Shown in pieces: positions 41,982 through 50,891 of a DNA stretch of 58,033 nucleotides (positions within the stretch are counted from its first letter, which is position 1; every line of letters begins with the position of its first letter). A model generated the notes under the pieces. It did no database searches. It was not told the origin of the DNA and was given only the letters and a program-made list of their open reading frames with translations. Made by a program: the position numbers and the translations under genes. Source of the DNA: an uncultured Bacteroidales bacterium. GTDB taxonomy: Bacteria > Bacteroidota > Bacteroidia > Bacteroidales > F082. The stretch is taken from the NCBI GenBank assembly GCA_937926515.1, contig CALAZZ010000258.1, forward strand, positions 1-58,033, read 5' to 3'.

Positions 41982-42395
41982 CTATTCATCATCCTGATCA
42001 TGGCTTGAAGATCCTGAGCGCTGCAACGAGGTTATCAGGGCACCGAGCATTTTGGTCATTTCCATAAGTTGGTTTCTAGATTCCTCATTGTGGCTATCTG
42101 TCAACAAGTTATTTTTGTATGCCAATGTGGTATAAACCAGACATTCACGAATTGCACTTTTAGATATCTTCAGGTGGTAAACAAACTGTGCTTTATTCCT
42201 TGCTGAACCTTCAGCAATGTTCAAAGCAATTTGCCGGGCTGCATTGTTGAATGACCTTATAAAGTCAACACGGTCATTATCCGGCATCATGCTACTGATT
42301 TCCTGAACCCAGCATATATAATCCAAAGCCTTGTGATAGATCCTCAGGTCTTCAAACCTAAAGAAAGTTGGCATTTTTTCTGTTTGTTGATTCAT
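41982..42395 (-). CDS. Four-helix bundle protein (S23 / 23S rRNA-intervening-sequence family)
   Basis: The 137-residue protein matches the S23 four-helix bundle family: FEDLRIYHKALDYICWVQEI, DFIRSFNNAARQIALNIAEGSAR and FVYHLKISKSAIRECLVYTTLA are characteristic. The last 15 residues are polar and acidic (SGSSSHDQDDE). Family members were first found inside 23S rRNA intervening sequences but also occur, as here, as free chromosomal genes. Function is unknown. It sits between serA and the DUF1015 gene. Confidence 0.9.
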   Translation of the reverse strand: MNQQTEKMPTFFRFEDLRIYHKALDYICWVQEISSMMPDNDRVDFIRSFNNAARQIALNIAEGSARNKAQFVYHLKISKSAIRECLVYTTLAYKNNLLTDSHNEESRNQLMEMTKMLGALITSLQRSGSSSHDQDDE

Positions 42396-42475
42396 TATAA
42401 ATGATGTTACAATTGTTCAGATAGATTCAAGAAAACTGCCACTGCCTTTAATCAGGTGTTCAAATTTAATAATAA

Positions 42476-43393
42476 CTAATTCACTTTAAAAGTGGTATCA
42501 TTTTTTTCGAGGAAAGCAATGATCTGCTTTGCTGCTGCAAGGCCAGCGTTGATATTTGCTTCTGCTGTTTGCGCACCCATTTTCTTTGGCGTAAAGAAAG
42601 TACGATTATTATATTCGGTCAGTTCAGAAGCACAATCAGGTGCGATATCTGATACATAACAAAAATCATCGCGTTCGGCTAACACACGTTTAAGGCTGTC
42701 TTCGCACACAACCTCTTTACGTGCGGTATTTACCAACACTGCACCTGCCGGCATTTTCATCATTAATTCGTAATTAATTGATTTTTTTGTTTTATCATTT
42801 GCAGGCAGGTTTAGCGAGATGAACTGACATTGGCTATACAATTCTTCCACACTTTCCACTGATTTCACATTGTCAGCCCTCATTATAACCTTATCAACAA
42901 ACGGATCGTACGCCATTACCTGCATATCAAAACCTTTTGCGATACGGGCAATATTTTTGCCAACATGTCCATATGCATGGATGCCCAGCGATTTTCCTTT
43001 TAATTCAGTACCGGAAGTGCCATTGAAGTGATTCCGTACCTGGTAAACCATCATTCCTAATGCAAGTTCAGCCACGGCATTGCTATTTTGTCCTGGTGTA
43101 TTCATTACGACAACATTATTAGCAGTTGCTGCTGCCAAGTCAACATTATCATAACCAGCACCGGCACGCACTATAATTTTGAGATTTTTTGCATTGTCAA
43201 TCACAGCTTTATTAGCCTTATCACTGCGGATGATGATGGCATCCACATCAGCAGCAGCCTGAACAAAATCATCATGTGAGCTGTATTTTTCAAGGAAAAT
43301 ACAGTGATATCCTGCTTCCTCAAATATGCTGCGGATCCCGTCAGCAGCAATTTTGGCGAATGGTTTTTCTGTTGCAATCAATACTTTTGCCAT
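42476..43393 (-). CDS. serA: D-3-phosphoglycerate dehydrogenase, Lys-type
   Basis: The 305-residue enzyme oxidises 3-phosphoglycerate with NAD+ as the first step of serine synthesis. It is the short form without an ACT domain. The Rossmann loop reads GIHAYGHVGKN (Ala for the usual first Gly). RAGAGYDNVDL and NTARKEVV (catalytic Arg) are present. Where classical enzymes have the catalytic His (TPHxxG), this one reads TPKKMGAQTAEAN, so Lys replaces His, as I recall for Bacteroides and Entamoeba enzymes. It lies 78 bases after serC. Confidence 0.95.
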   Translation of the reverse strand: MAKVLIATEKPFAKIAADGIRSIFEEAGYHCIFLEKYSSHDDFVQAAADVDAIIIRSDKANKAVIDNAKNLKIIVRAGAGYDNVDLAAATANNVVVMNTPGQNSNAVAELALGMMVYQVRNHFNGTSGTELKGKSLGIHAYGHVGKNIARIAKGFDMQVMAYDPFVDKVIMRADNVKSVESVEELYSQCQFISLNLPANDKTKKSINYELMMKMPAGAVLVNTARKEVVCEDSLKRVLAERDDFCYVSDIAPDCASELTEYNNRTFFTPKKMGAQTAEANINAGLAAAKQIIAFLEKNDTTFKVN

Positions 43394-43471
43394 TTCTAGT
43401 TTTATTTTATTGGTTAAATACTAATTTTTTTCAATATGTTTATCTGCGGCTACATTTAAACTTATTGAGAC

Positions 43472-44545
43472 TTATTTCTTAATCTTTTCAAACTCCTGCA
43501 TCACATTGATCAGGGCTTGAACACTCTCGATAGGCATGGCATTGTATAATGATGCCCTGAATCCGCCAACCGATCGGTGACCTTTGATGCCAATCATACC
43601 CCTTTCGGTAGCAAACTCAACGAATTCTTTTTCAAGACTTTCATATTCTGCTTCCATCACAAAGCAAACATTCATCAGCGAACGGTCCTCCTTAAGTGGT
43701 ACTGTGGTTTTGAACAATGGATTCCGGTCAATTTCGTCATAGAGTAATGCTGCTTTTTGTTTGTTTACTTTTTCCATTTCTGCAACTCCTCCCATATTCT
43801 TTAACCACTTGAGAGTTTGCAATGCACTGTAAATAGGCACAACGGGTGGCGTATTAAACATGGACTCCTTGTCAATATGTGTTTTGTAGTTCAGCATGGT
43901 AGGGATGGGTCTGTCAAGTTTTCCCACCACATCATTCCTGATGATAACAAAAGTTACACCTGCCGGAGCCAGGTTTTTTTGCGCACCACCATAGATGATG
44001 GCGTACTTTGAAACATCGACAGGTCTACTGAAAATATCAGATGACATATCAGCTACCAATGGTACGGGCGAATCAAAATCTTCCCTGATTTCAGTGCCAT
44101 AAATGGTATTGTTTGTAGTAATATGAAAATAGTCAGCATCTGCCGGTATTGTATAACCTTTTGGGATGTAATTGAAGTTTTTATCTTCAGAGCTGGCGAT
44201 TACATTTACCTCACCAAAAAACTTACCCTCTTTGATGGCTTTTTTTGACCATTCTCCGGTATTGAGATATGCAGCTTTTTTATTCATGAGGTTATAAGGA
44301 ACCATACAAAACTGTAAACTGGCACCTCCACCCAAGAACAATATGGAATATCCTTCGGGGATATTGAGCAACTCCTTAAAAAGGGAGGTAGCTTCTTCCA
44401 CCACTGCAATAAACTGCTTGCTTCTGTGCGAGATCTCCATGAGCGATAATCCCATGCCGTCAAAATCGTGCAATGCCTTTGCAGTGTTTTCGATCGTAAA
44501 TTGCGGGAGAATAGATGGCCCCGCATAAAAATTATGTTTCTTCAT
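43472..44545 (-). CDS. serC: Phosphoserine aminotransferase
   Basis: The 357-residue PLP enzyme converts 3-phosphohydroxypyruvate and glutamate to phosphoserine. The N terminus NFYAGPSILP, LFLGGGASLQF, the cofactor Lys in YGGAQKNLAPAGVT and GHRSVGGFRASLYNAM are diagnostic. It is the first gene of the serC-serA run. A -7 box and an inverted repeat lie just upstream. The phosphatase serB is not in the window. Confidence 0.97.
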   Translation of the reverse strand: MKKHNFYAGPSILPQFTIENTAKALHDFDGMGLSLMEISHRSKQFIAVVEEATSLFKELLNIPEGYSILFLGGGASLQFCMVPYNLMNKKAAYLNTGEWSKKAIKEGKFFGEVNVIASSEDKNFNYIPKGYTIPADADYFHITTNNTIYGTEIREDFDSPVPLVADMSSDIFSRPVDVSKYAIIYGGAQKNLAPAGVTFVIIRNDVVGKLDRPIPTMLNYKTHIDKESMFNTPPVVPIYSALQTLKWLKNMGGVAEMEKVNKQKAALLYDEIDRNPLFKTTVPLKEDRSLMNVCFVMEAEYESLEKEFVEFATERGMIGIKGHRSVGGFRASLYNAMPIESVQALINVMQEFEKIKK

Positions 44546-44657
44546 AAACGTTTTGATTTTTTGAGGTTTATAAATGAATATGAATTAATTTAATCTTCAT
44601 TTAATTTTTAATATGGTTTGATTTATAAAAACAATTTCTGCTGATCACTTTTCGTAG

Positions 44658-44665
44658 CAAATATA
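44658..44665 (-). promoter_or_regulatory. -7 box of serC
   Basis: Reads TATATTTG on the minus strand, about 113 bases before the serC ATG. Confidence 0.5.
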
Positions 44666-44681
44666 CGATAAAAGATCGTAT
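44663..44681. promoter_or_regulatory. Inverted repeat between -33 and -7 of serC
   Basis: ATACGAT, spacer AAAAG, ATCGTAT: seven-base perfect arms overlapping the upstream edge of the serC -7 box, a good place for a repressor. Confidence 0.4.
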
Positions 44682-44708
44682 TGTTAATTGTTTCACTAAC
44701 AAAATCAG

Positions 44709-44716
44709 TAATTTCG
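44709..44716 (+). promoter_or_regulatory. Possible -7 box of the acyl-CoA reductase gene
   Basis: TAATTTCG is a one-base variant of TAnnTTTG, 59 bases before ATG 44776. Confidence 0.3.
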
Positions 44717-44775
44717 CCGATGATGCCAATCAACAGCTGAATTAAGTCAAGAAAGAACCTTTGAATATATTTAAA

Positions 44776-45846
44776 ATGAATACATTAGAAGAGCGGATAC
44801 ATGCATTTTCAAAGCTTGGTGATGTGCTGAGAGCTATAGCTGGAAAGGAAGAGAAAAAACAGTCCGAACCCATCGATTCAATGATTGTCGAACAGTTTAG
44901 AAATAGCATGGATATTGCGGCGGCTCATAACCCATGGTTTATTCCACATTTTATTAATAAGGCAGTAGCTTCTATTTCCGAAATGTTCCATGAGACTCAT
45001 CTGCGGACGTGGGTACATCACTATCCGGAAATTAAAGATAAACCAAAAGCCAAGACAGTTGGTGCGATAATGGCCGGAAATATTCCTTTGGTTGGCTTTC
45101 ATGATTTTCTATGTGTGCTGCTTAGTGGCCACAAGTTTTTAGGAAAGTTATCGTCCAATGATCAGGTATTATTGCCAGCAGTGGCAGAAATTTTGAAACA
45201 TATTGCACCTGATTTTGCTGATTCAATTTATTTTACCAATCATAAGATTACTGGTTTTGATGCTGTAATAGCAACCGGCAGCAACAATTCTGCCCGATAT
45301 TTCGATTATTATTTCGGGAGATATCCAAATCTGATTCGCAGTCACCGAAATGGAATAGCGGTAATTACAGGTAAGGAAAGCAAGAAAGAACTGAAGGATC
45401 TTGCTGATGATGTGTTTATGTATTTTGGACTGGGATGCCGTAATGTTTCAAAAATCTACTTTCCTGAAGGTTATAATCCGGAGCATGTATTTGAAGGTTT
45501 TGAAGGATACAGAGATATGATGTTGCAGCATACAAAATATTTTAACAATTATGAATACAACAAGGCCATTATGCTCGTAAATAATGAAGCTTTTTTTGAC
45601 AATGGATTTGTACTTCTAAAACCTTCCGGCGAGATCGCATCCCCGGTATCAGTGGTGTATTTCGAATATTATAAAAACGAAACCGAATTGCAAAGCAAAT
45701 TGACTATGCAAGACAATGTCATCCAGTGCATTGTTTCGAACCATTCAGGGGGTTCCAACAGGGTTCCGTTTGGGCATTCACAAAAGCCTCTATTGACTGA
45801 CTATGCTGATGGAATAGATACAATGAAATGGCTGGTTGATTTATGA
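44776..45846 (+). CDS. LuxC-type acyl-CoA reductase
   Basis: The 356-residue protein belongs to the LuxC/acyl-CoA reductase family, which reduces fatty acyl-CoA or acyl thioesters to aldehydes with NADPH. VGAIMAGNIPLVGFHDFLCVLLSGH, VIATGSNNSARYFDYYF and the likely nucleophile Cys in FGLGCRNVSK are in the expected order. It starts at ATG 44776; a TTG five codons earlier is less likely. It is divergent from serC, a position I recall in other Bacteroidota. No LuxD or LuxE partner is here. The product may be an aldehyde for lipid or wax synthesis; this is open. Confidence 0.88.
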   Translation: MNTLEERIHAFSKLGDVLRAIAGKEEKKQSEPIDSMIVEQFRNSMDIAAAHNPWFIPHFINKAVASISEMFHETHLRTWVHHYPEIKDKPKAKTVGAIMAGNIPLVGFHDFLCVLLSGHKFLGKLSSNDQVLLPAVAEILKHIAPDFADSIYFTNHKITGFDAVIATGSNNSARYFDYYFGRYPNLIRSHRNGIAVITGKESKKELKDLADDVFMYFGLGCRNVSKIYFPEGYNPEHVFEGFEGYRDMMLQHTKYFNNYEYNKAIMLVNNEAFFDNGFVLLKPSGEIASPVSVVYFEYYKNETELQSKLTMQDNVIQCIVSNHSGGSNRVPFGHSQKPLLTDYADGIDTMKWLVDL

Positions 45847-45905
45847 ACGCATGCATGTTGAAAAAATATTTGTTACTAATAACGCATTGTTTCAGGAAAT
45901 AATTC

Positions 45906-45913
45906 TACCTTTG
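45906..45913 (+). promoter_or_regulatory. -7 box of the L31 gene
   Basis: TACCTTTG matches TAnnTTTG, 28 bases before the ATG. Confidence 0.55.
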
Positions 45914-45940
45914 CAGCCCTAAAATAAATGAAATATTGCA

Positions 45941-46207
45941 ATGAAAAAAGACATTCATCCCAAGGATTACAGACTGGTTGTATTTAAAGATATGTCGAAC
46001 GATTACAGTTTTTTGTCTCGTTCAACAGTTAAGTCAAAGGAAAATATTGTATGGGAAGATGGTAAGGAATACCCACTCGTTAAGCTTGAAATCTCTCATA
46101 CTTCGCATCCATTTTATACCGGTAAGATGAAATTGGTTGACTCTGCCGGTCGAGTTGATAAATTTAAAACCAAGTACAAGAAGCGTTACGGAGAGGCAAA
46201 AAGCTAG
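45941..46207 (+). CDS. rpmE2: 50S ribosomal protein L31, type B
   Basis: The 88-residue protein has the L31 start MKKDIHPKDYRLVVFKDMS and core EISHTSHPFYTGK with KFKTKYKKRY at the end. It is the zinc-free type B form: no cysteine occurs at all. In many bacteria this form replaces the zinc-binding L31 when zinc is scarce. In Bacteroidota it is usually the only copy. It has its own promoter and a strong terminator. Confidence 0.97.
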   Translation: MKKDIHPKDYRLVVFKDMSNDYSFLSRSTVKSKENIVWEDGKEYPLVKLEISHTSHPFYTGKMKLVDSAGRVDKFKTKYKKRYGEAKS

Positions 46208-46237
46208 CCAAATCAGCTTGGCTGTACAATAGAATAC

Positions 46238-46268
46238 TGCCCTTATCCGTTTGATAGGGGCATTTTTT
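46238..46268 (+). terminator. Rho-independent terminator of the L31 gene
   Basis: TGCCCTTATC, loop CGTTT, GATAGGGGCA: ten pairs with one G-U, followed by six T residues. Confidence 0.88.
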
Positions 46269-46328
46269 GTTTCATAACAGTGCGAGTTATTAACAATATA
46301 TGATCGAAATTGTCCTAATTATACACAA

Positions 46329-46361
46329 TTGTAAAACAAGCGCTTTATTTAGTTATATTTG
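46329..46361 (+). promoter_or_regulatory. Promoter of the GlmU-like gene
   Basis: TTG at 46329-46331, 22 bases, TATATTTG at 46354-46361; predicted transcription start near 46368. Confidence 0.6.
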
Positions 46362-46392
46362 GCGTATGAACAAACAGTAAGCACAGTTTGAT

Positions 46393-47574
46393 ATGAATTA
46401 CATTCTTTTTGACAGCATTGTCCGATCTAACCTGCTGCCTTTAACATTTACAAGGCCAGTGGCTGATATTAGGTTTGGTATACTCACCATACGCGAGAAA
46501 TGGGAAAAATATCTGCAAGTTGAAACTTCCTCACTTACGGAAGATTATCTAAGCATGAAGTTCCCACTGGTAAAAGCTGATGAGAATATTCTAATTAATG
46601 GTTCAATTTGTCCAAACGACACACTGATCGAAGAGATTGCTAAATTAATGCCCGGCCAAACGCTGGCAAAGGATGATACCATCATTGCCATGTGCCTTAC
46701 TGCAGAAACACTTGAAAAATTTGGAGATTCTGATGCAGAAGAAACGATCGAGACCAGGTCAGAATTATTTCGAATTGAGAATACCTGGGATATTTTTAAC
46801 TTGAATGGCACTGCAATACAGCAAGATTTCGACTTGTTGACCAAAGGAAGAAAATCACAGCCCTTGAGTAAATCAAACCGGGTTGTAGATCCTGAAAATA
46901 TCTTTGTAGAGGAGGGAGCCAAGGTTGAGTTCGCCATATTAAATGCTTCTACAGGACCCATTTACATCGGTAAAGATGCTGAAATTATGGAAGGAAGTAA
47001 GGTAAGGGGTCCTTTGGCGCTGTGCAACAACGCTATTCTCAAAATGGATGCGAAAATCTATGGCCCTACTACAATAGGTCCTTTTGCAAAAGTAGGAGGT
47101 GAAGTTAACCAGTCTGTCATTCTTGGATACAGCAACAAAGCACACGATGGTTTTTTGGGGCATTCTGTGATTGGCGAATGGTGTAATATCGGGGCTGATT
47201 CCAATACCAGCAATTTGAAAAACAGCTATGAAGAAGTAAAGTTGTGGTCTTACACCGAAGACTCTTTTGTACCTACCGGTCTTCAGTTCTGTGGAACCAT
47301 TATGGGCGACCATTCCAAATGCGGCATCAATACCATGTTGAATACAGGTACTGTTGTTGGTGTGAATGCTAATGTGTATGGGCCCGGTTATCAACGTAAC
47401 TTTATTCCTTCATTTTCCTGGGGTGGCACCATGGGCTATGTAGATTTTGACCTCAACAAGGCCTATCGAATTGCAGAGGCAGTATTTGCACGTCGTGGCA
47501 AATCATTCGATCAGACCGAAAAAGCCATCATAAAAGAGGTCTATAACCTGACACATAAAAACCGTAGAGCCTGA
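46393..47574 (+). CDS. GlmU-like sugar-phosphate nucleotidyltransferase family protein
   Basis: The 393-residue protein resembles the PF13562-type nucleotidyltransferase family of Bacteroidota, often annotated as GlmU family. The N-terminal half (MNYILFDSIVRSNLLPLTFTRPVADIR in outline) lacks the GxGTRM nucleotide loop of true GlmU. The C-terminal half is a left-handed beta helix of hexapeptide repeats (IYIGKDAEIMEGSKVRGPLAL, STIGPFAKVGG-like turns, GTVVGVNANVYGPG), typical of trimeric acyl or nucleotidyl transferases. Substrate is unknown. It carries its own promoter. Confidence 0.82.
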   Translation: MNYILFDSIVRSNLLPLTFTRPVADIRFGILTIREKWEKYLQVETSSLTEDYLSMKFPLVKADENILINGSICPNDTLIEEIAKLMPGQTLAKDDTIIAMCLTAETLEKFGDSDAEETIETRSELFRIENTWDIFNLNGTAIQQDFDLLTKGRKSQPLSKSNRVVDPENIFVEEGAKVEFAILNASTGPIYIGKDAEIMEGSKVRGPLALCNNAILKMDAKIYGPTTIGPFAKVGGEVNQSVILGYSNKAHDGFLGHSVIGEWCNIGADSNTSNLKNSYEEVKLWSYTEDSFVPTGLQFCGTIMGDHSKCGINTMLNTGTVVGVNANVYGPGYQRNFIPSFSWGGTMGYVDFDLNKAYRIAEAVFARRGKSFDQTEKAIIKEVYNLTHKNRRA

Positions 47575-47752
47575 TCATCCCTTATGGCATATGAATTGAA
47601 CCATTAATGATGCCTATGAACATTTATTCGATTCATTGGTTTAATTTTCAGTTCATTGTATGGTCGTTTTATGTATCCTACAAACATGCAGCCCATCAGT
47701 AAGGCCTTTTTTGTACATACTAACTGCCATTATGACCGATTAACAAGACAAT

Positions 47753-50215
47753 ATGGAAAACTTTATTAATCCCGAAATGTTTCAACTATCAGATATTCTC
47801 GATGCTGACGCAGAATTCATACCCTTGCTATCGTCAGAGGACGAAGAAATAATGAATGCCGAAGAAATACCCGGCGAACTGGCCATCCTCCCTTTGCGCA
47901 ATGCTGTTCTTTTCCCCGGAGTGGTGATTCCGATTACCGTAGGCCGTGATAAATCAATCCGATTGGTAAAGGATGCTTACCGAAAAGAAAAGATAATAGG
48001 TGTTATAGCTCAAAAAGACCCCTCAGTTGAAGACCCGCAAATAACAGATCTTCATTCAGTTGGTACAGTGGCTCATATCCTCAAAACACTTCAAATGCCC
48101 GATGGTAACACCACTGTTATTATACAAGGTAAAAAGAGATTTGAGCTGGTCGAAATGGTGCAAGATCAGCCGTATATCCGAGCACGTGTTAAGCCTTATG
48201 ATAAAAATTTGGAAATACCAGATAATGAATCGTTTCATGCACTGATACAATCAATCAAAGATTTGTCAATCCAAATTATAGACAAATCACCCAATATTCC
48301 TTCCGAAGCCTCATTTGCAATTAAGAATATCGAAAGCCCTGTATTTCTCGTGAATTTTGTATCGAGCAACCTGAATATCAGTAATCCAGAAAAACAAAAA
48401 CTGCTTGAGGTTACGGATATGCTTAAACGTGCCAATAAGGTTCTTGAAGCACTAACCAAGGAGCTGCAAATGCTCGACCTGAAAAACCAAATTCAAAGCA
48501 AAGTTAAAGTTGATCTTGACAAACAACAGAGGGATTATTTTCTCAATCAACAACTTAAGACCATACAGGAAGAGTTGGGTGGTTCACCTCATGAATTGGA
48601 AATTAAAGAACTCAAAGATAAAGCCAAGAAAAAGAAATGGTCAAAAACGGTGGGGGAGGTGTTTGACCGTGAGATGACAAAACTTCAAAGAATGAACCCA
48701 TCTGCGGCTGAGTATTCGATTCAGATGAACTATCTCGAATATTTTGTTGAACTACCATGGAATCATTACAGTAAAGATAATTTTGACCTGAAGAATGCAC
48801 AAAAAATATTGGATGATGATCACTTTGGCCTTGAGAAAGTGAAGGAGCGTATTATTGAGCACCTGGCTGTTTATAAGCTAAAACAAGACATGAAATCGCC
48901 AATATTGTGCTTTGTGGGCCCTCCGGGAGTTGGTAAAACATCATTGGGCAAATCTATTGCAAGAGCATTGACACGTAAATATATACGCATGTCTCTGGGT
49001 GGATTGCGTGATGAAGCTGAGCTTCGAGGACATCGAAAAACCTATATTGGCGCCATGCCTGGCAGAATCATTCAGAATTTGAAGAAAGTGAAAACTGCCA
49101 ACCCGGTATTCGTTCTTGATGAAATTGATAAAGTAAGTGGCAATACCATTAGCGGTGATCCTCAAGCAGCCTTGCTTGAAATACTTGATCCGGAGCAAAA
49201 CCATAGCTTTTATGATAATTTCATGGAGATTGATTTCGATCTTTCCAAAGTTATGTTTATTGCCACAGCCAACACATTAAGTACGATACATCCTGCCCTC
49301 AGGGACCGGATGGAGGTGATCCACCTGAGTGGTTACCTGGTTGAAGAAAAAATAGAAATATCACGTAAACATTTGATTCCTAAACAACTTAGTGAGCATG
49401 GTGTAAAAAGTTCAGAGGTCAGGTTTAGTAAAAAAACGCTGGAACAGATCATTGAAAACTACACACGCGAAGCCGGTGTTCGCTCGCTCGAACGACAAAT
49501 TGCCCGCATCATCAGGCACAAGGCTCGCTTTATTGCTATGACTGAACCATATTCCATAAAAGTGCAATCGGATGAATTGGATAAAATTTTGGGCGTCAGA
49601 ATATTTCAGAAAGAAATTGCCTTAAAAAATGAAGTCCCTGGTGTGGCAACGGGATTAGCTTGGACACCCTATGGAGGTGATATCTTATTCATCGAAGTCA
49701 GCTTGAGTTATGGTAAAGGTGATCTCAAACTAACTGGGAACCTTGGAGATGTCATGAAAGAGTCTGCCACTATTGCACTCGAATACCTCAGGGCCAACTC
49801 CTCTACTTTAAATATTGATCCGAAAGACTTCAGCCTGTGGAATGTACATGTACACGTACCCGAAGGAGCAACTCCAAAGGACGGACCTTCAGCCGGTATA
49901 ACCATGTTCACTGCCCTTGCCTCGGCCTTTACCCAGCGAAAGGTCAAAAGCAAGCTAGCCATGACAGGCGAAATAACGCTGAGAGGTAAAGTATTACCCG
50001 TAGGTGGAATCAAGGAGAAACTACTCGCCGCCAAGCGTGGCAAGATCACGGATATCATCTTGTCAGTCGAAAATGAGAAGGATATTGCTGAGATAAAATC
50101 GGATTATATCCAAGGGCTCAATCTGCATTTTGTTGACAATATGTCGGAAGTAATCAATCTTGCCCTCCATAAGGAAAAAGTTAAAAATCCGCTGCAAATC
50201 AGCCGCAATTCATGA
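47753..50215 (+). CDS. lon: ATP-dependent protease Lon
   Basis: The 820-residue cytoplasmic protease degrades damaged and regulatory proteins. An acidic N-terminal extension of about 40 residues (DADAEFIPLLSSEDEEIMNAEEI) precedes the LAN domain (LPLRNAVLFPGVVIPI). The AAA module has Walker A GPPGVGKTS at 389-397 and Walker B VFVLDEIDK. The C-terminal peptidase has the dyad Ser713 in KDGPSAGITM and Lys756 in GGIKEKLLAAKRG. The next gene overlaps its stop by four bases. Confidence 0.98.
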   Translation: MENFINPEMFQLSDILDADAEFIPLLSSEDEEIMNAEEIPGELAILPLRNAVLFPGVVIPITVGRDKSIRLVKDAYRKEKIIGVIAQKDPSVEDPQITDLHSVGTVAHILKTLQMPDGNTTVIIQGKKRFELVEMVQDQPYIRARVKPYDKNLEIPDNESFHALIQSIKDLSIQIIDKSPNIPSEASFAIKNIESPVFLVNFVSSNLNISNPEKQKLLEVTDMLKRANKVLEALTKELQMLDLKNQIQSKVKVDLDKQQRDYFLNQQLKTIQEELGGSPHELEIKELKDKAKKKKWSKTVGEVFDREMTKLQRMNPSAAEYSIQMNYLEYFVELPWNHYSKDNFDLKNAQKILDDDHFGLEKVKERIIEHLAVYKLKQDMKSPILCFVGPPGVGKTSLGKSIARALTRKYIRMSLGGLRDEAELRGHRKTYIGAMPGRIIQNLKKVKTANPVFVLDEIDKVSGNTISGDPQAALLEILDPEQNHSFYDNFMEIDFDLSKVMFIATANTLSTIHPALRDRMEVIHLSGYLVEEKIEISRKHLIPKQLSEHGVKSSEVRFSKKTLEQIIENYTREAGVRSLERQIARIIRHKARFIAMTEPYSIKVQSDELDKILGVRIFQKEIALKNEVPGVATGLAWTPYGGDILFIEVSLSYGKGDLKLTGNLGDVMKESATIALEYLRANSSTLNIDPKDFSLWNVHVHVPEGATPKDGPSAGITMFTALASAFTQRKVKSKLAMTGEITLRGKVLPVGGIKEKLLAAKRGKITDIILSVENEKDIAEIKSDYIQGLNLHFVDNMSEVINLALHKEKVKNPLQISRNS

Positions 50216-50790
50216 AAAATATATTAATTATTCATGGACATCCTGTCCGTGAAACTTTTATCGACTGCTTAAAGGATACTTACAAAACTGCTGCCGAAGA
50301 GGCTGGTGCTCAGGTGCGTGAATTGGTGCTTCGCGATCTCAACTTTGAAATTAATTTTAGGGAAGGTTATCGTGGCAGCCAACAACTGGAAAAAGACCTG
50401 GTTGAAGCGCAGAAAGACATCCTTTGGTCTGATCACCTTGTTTTTCTTTATCCAAATTGGTGGACGACATACCCGGCTTTACTCAAGGGTTTTATTGACC
50501 GGACTTTTTTACCGGGTTTTGCATTTAAATATAAGAAACGCAGGCCAACACCTGATAAATTATTGTTGGGACGTACTGCCCGACTAATAGTTACGATGGA
50601 CACGCCGGTATGGTACTACTACCTGGTTCAAAAAGCACCTGGTCATCATTCCATGCGAAAGGGAATTCTTGAATATTGTGGTATTGAACCTGTACGGATC
50701 ACCTCATTGGGTCCAATGCGTAAATCAACTGAAAAACAGCGTATTAAATGGATTCATCTTATGAGGAAGATTGGAAAAAAGATGATTTGA
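50212..50790 (+). CDS. Flavodoxin-like NAD(P)H-dependent oxidoreductase
   Basis: The 192-residue flavoprotein is of the KefF/MdaB/NQO type: ILIIHGHPVRETF at the N terminus binds flavin phosphate, SDHLVFLYPNWWTTYPALLKGFIDRTFLPGFAF is the diagnostic core, and LGPMRKSTEKQR the C-terminal part. Such enzymes reduce quinones and protect from oxidants. The ATG lies inside the lon stop (ATGA), so translation is likely coupled to lon. That suggests a shared stress role. Confidence 0.9.
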   Translation: MKNILIIHGHPVRETFIDCLKDTYKTAAEEAGAQVRELVLRDLNFEINFREGYRGSQQLEKDLVEAQKDILWSDHLVFLYPNWWTTYPALLKGFIDRTFLPGFAFKYKKRRPTPDKLLLGRTARLIVTMDTPVWYYYLVQKAPGHHSMRKGILEYCGIEPVRITSLGPMRKSTEKQRIKWIHLMRKIGKKMI

Positions 50791-50891
50791 ATCCCTTATG
50801 CAATTTTATTATTGCATCTAGCTTAGCAGGATTTTGCTGATTGATCAATCGGCTTTTTAGTTAATTTAGCTGATCCTAGAGGACACCGCTG

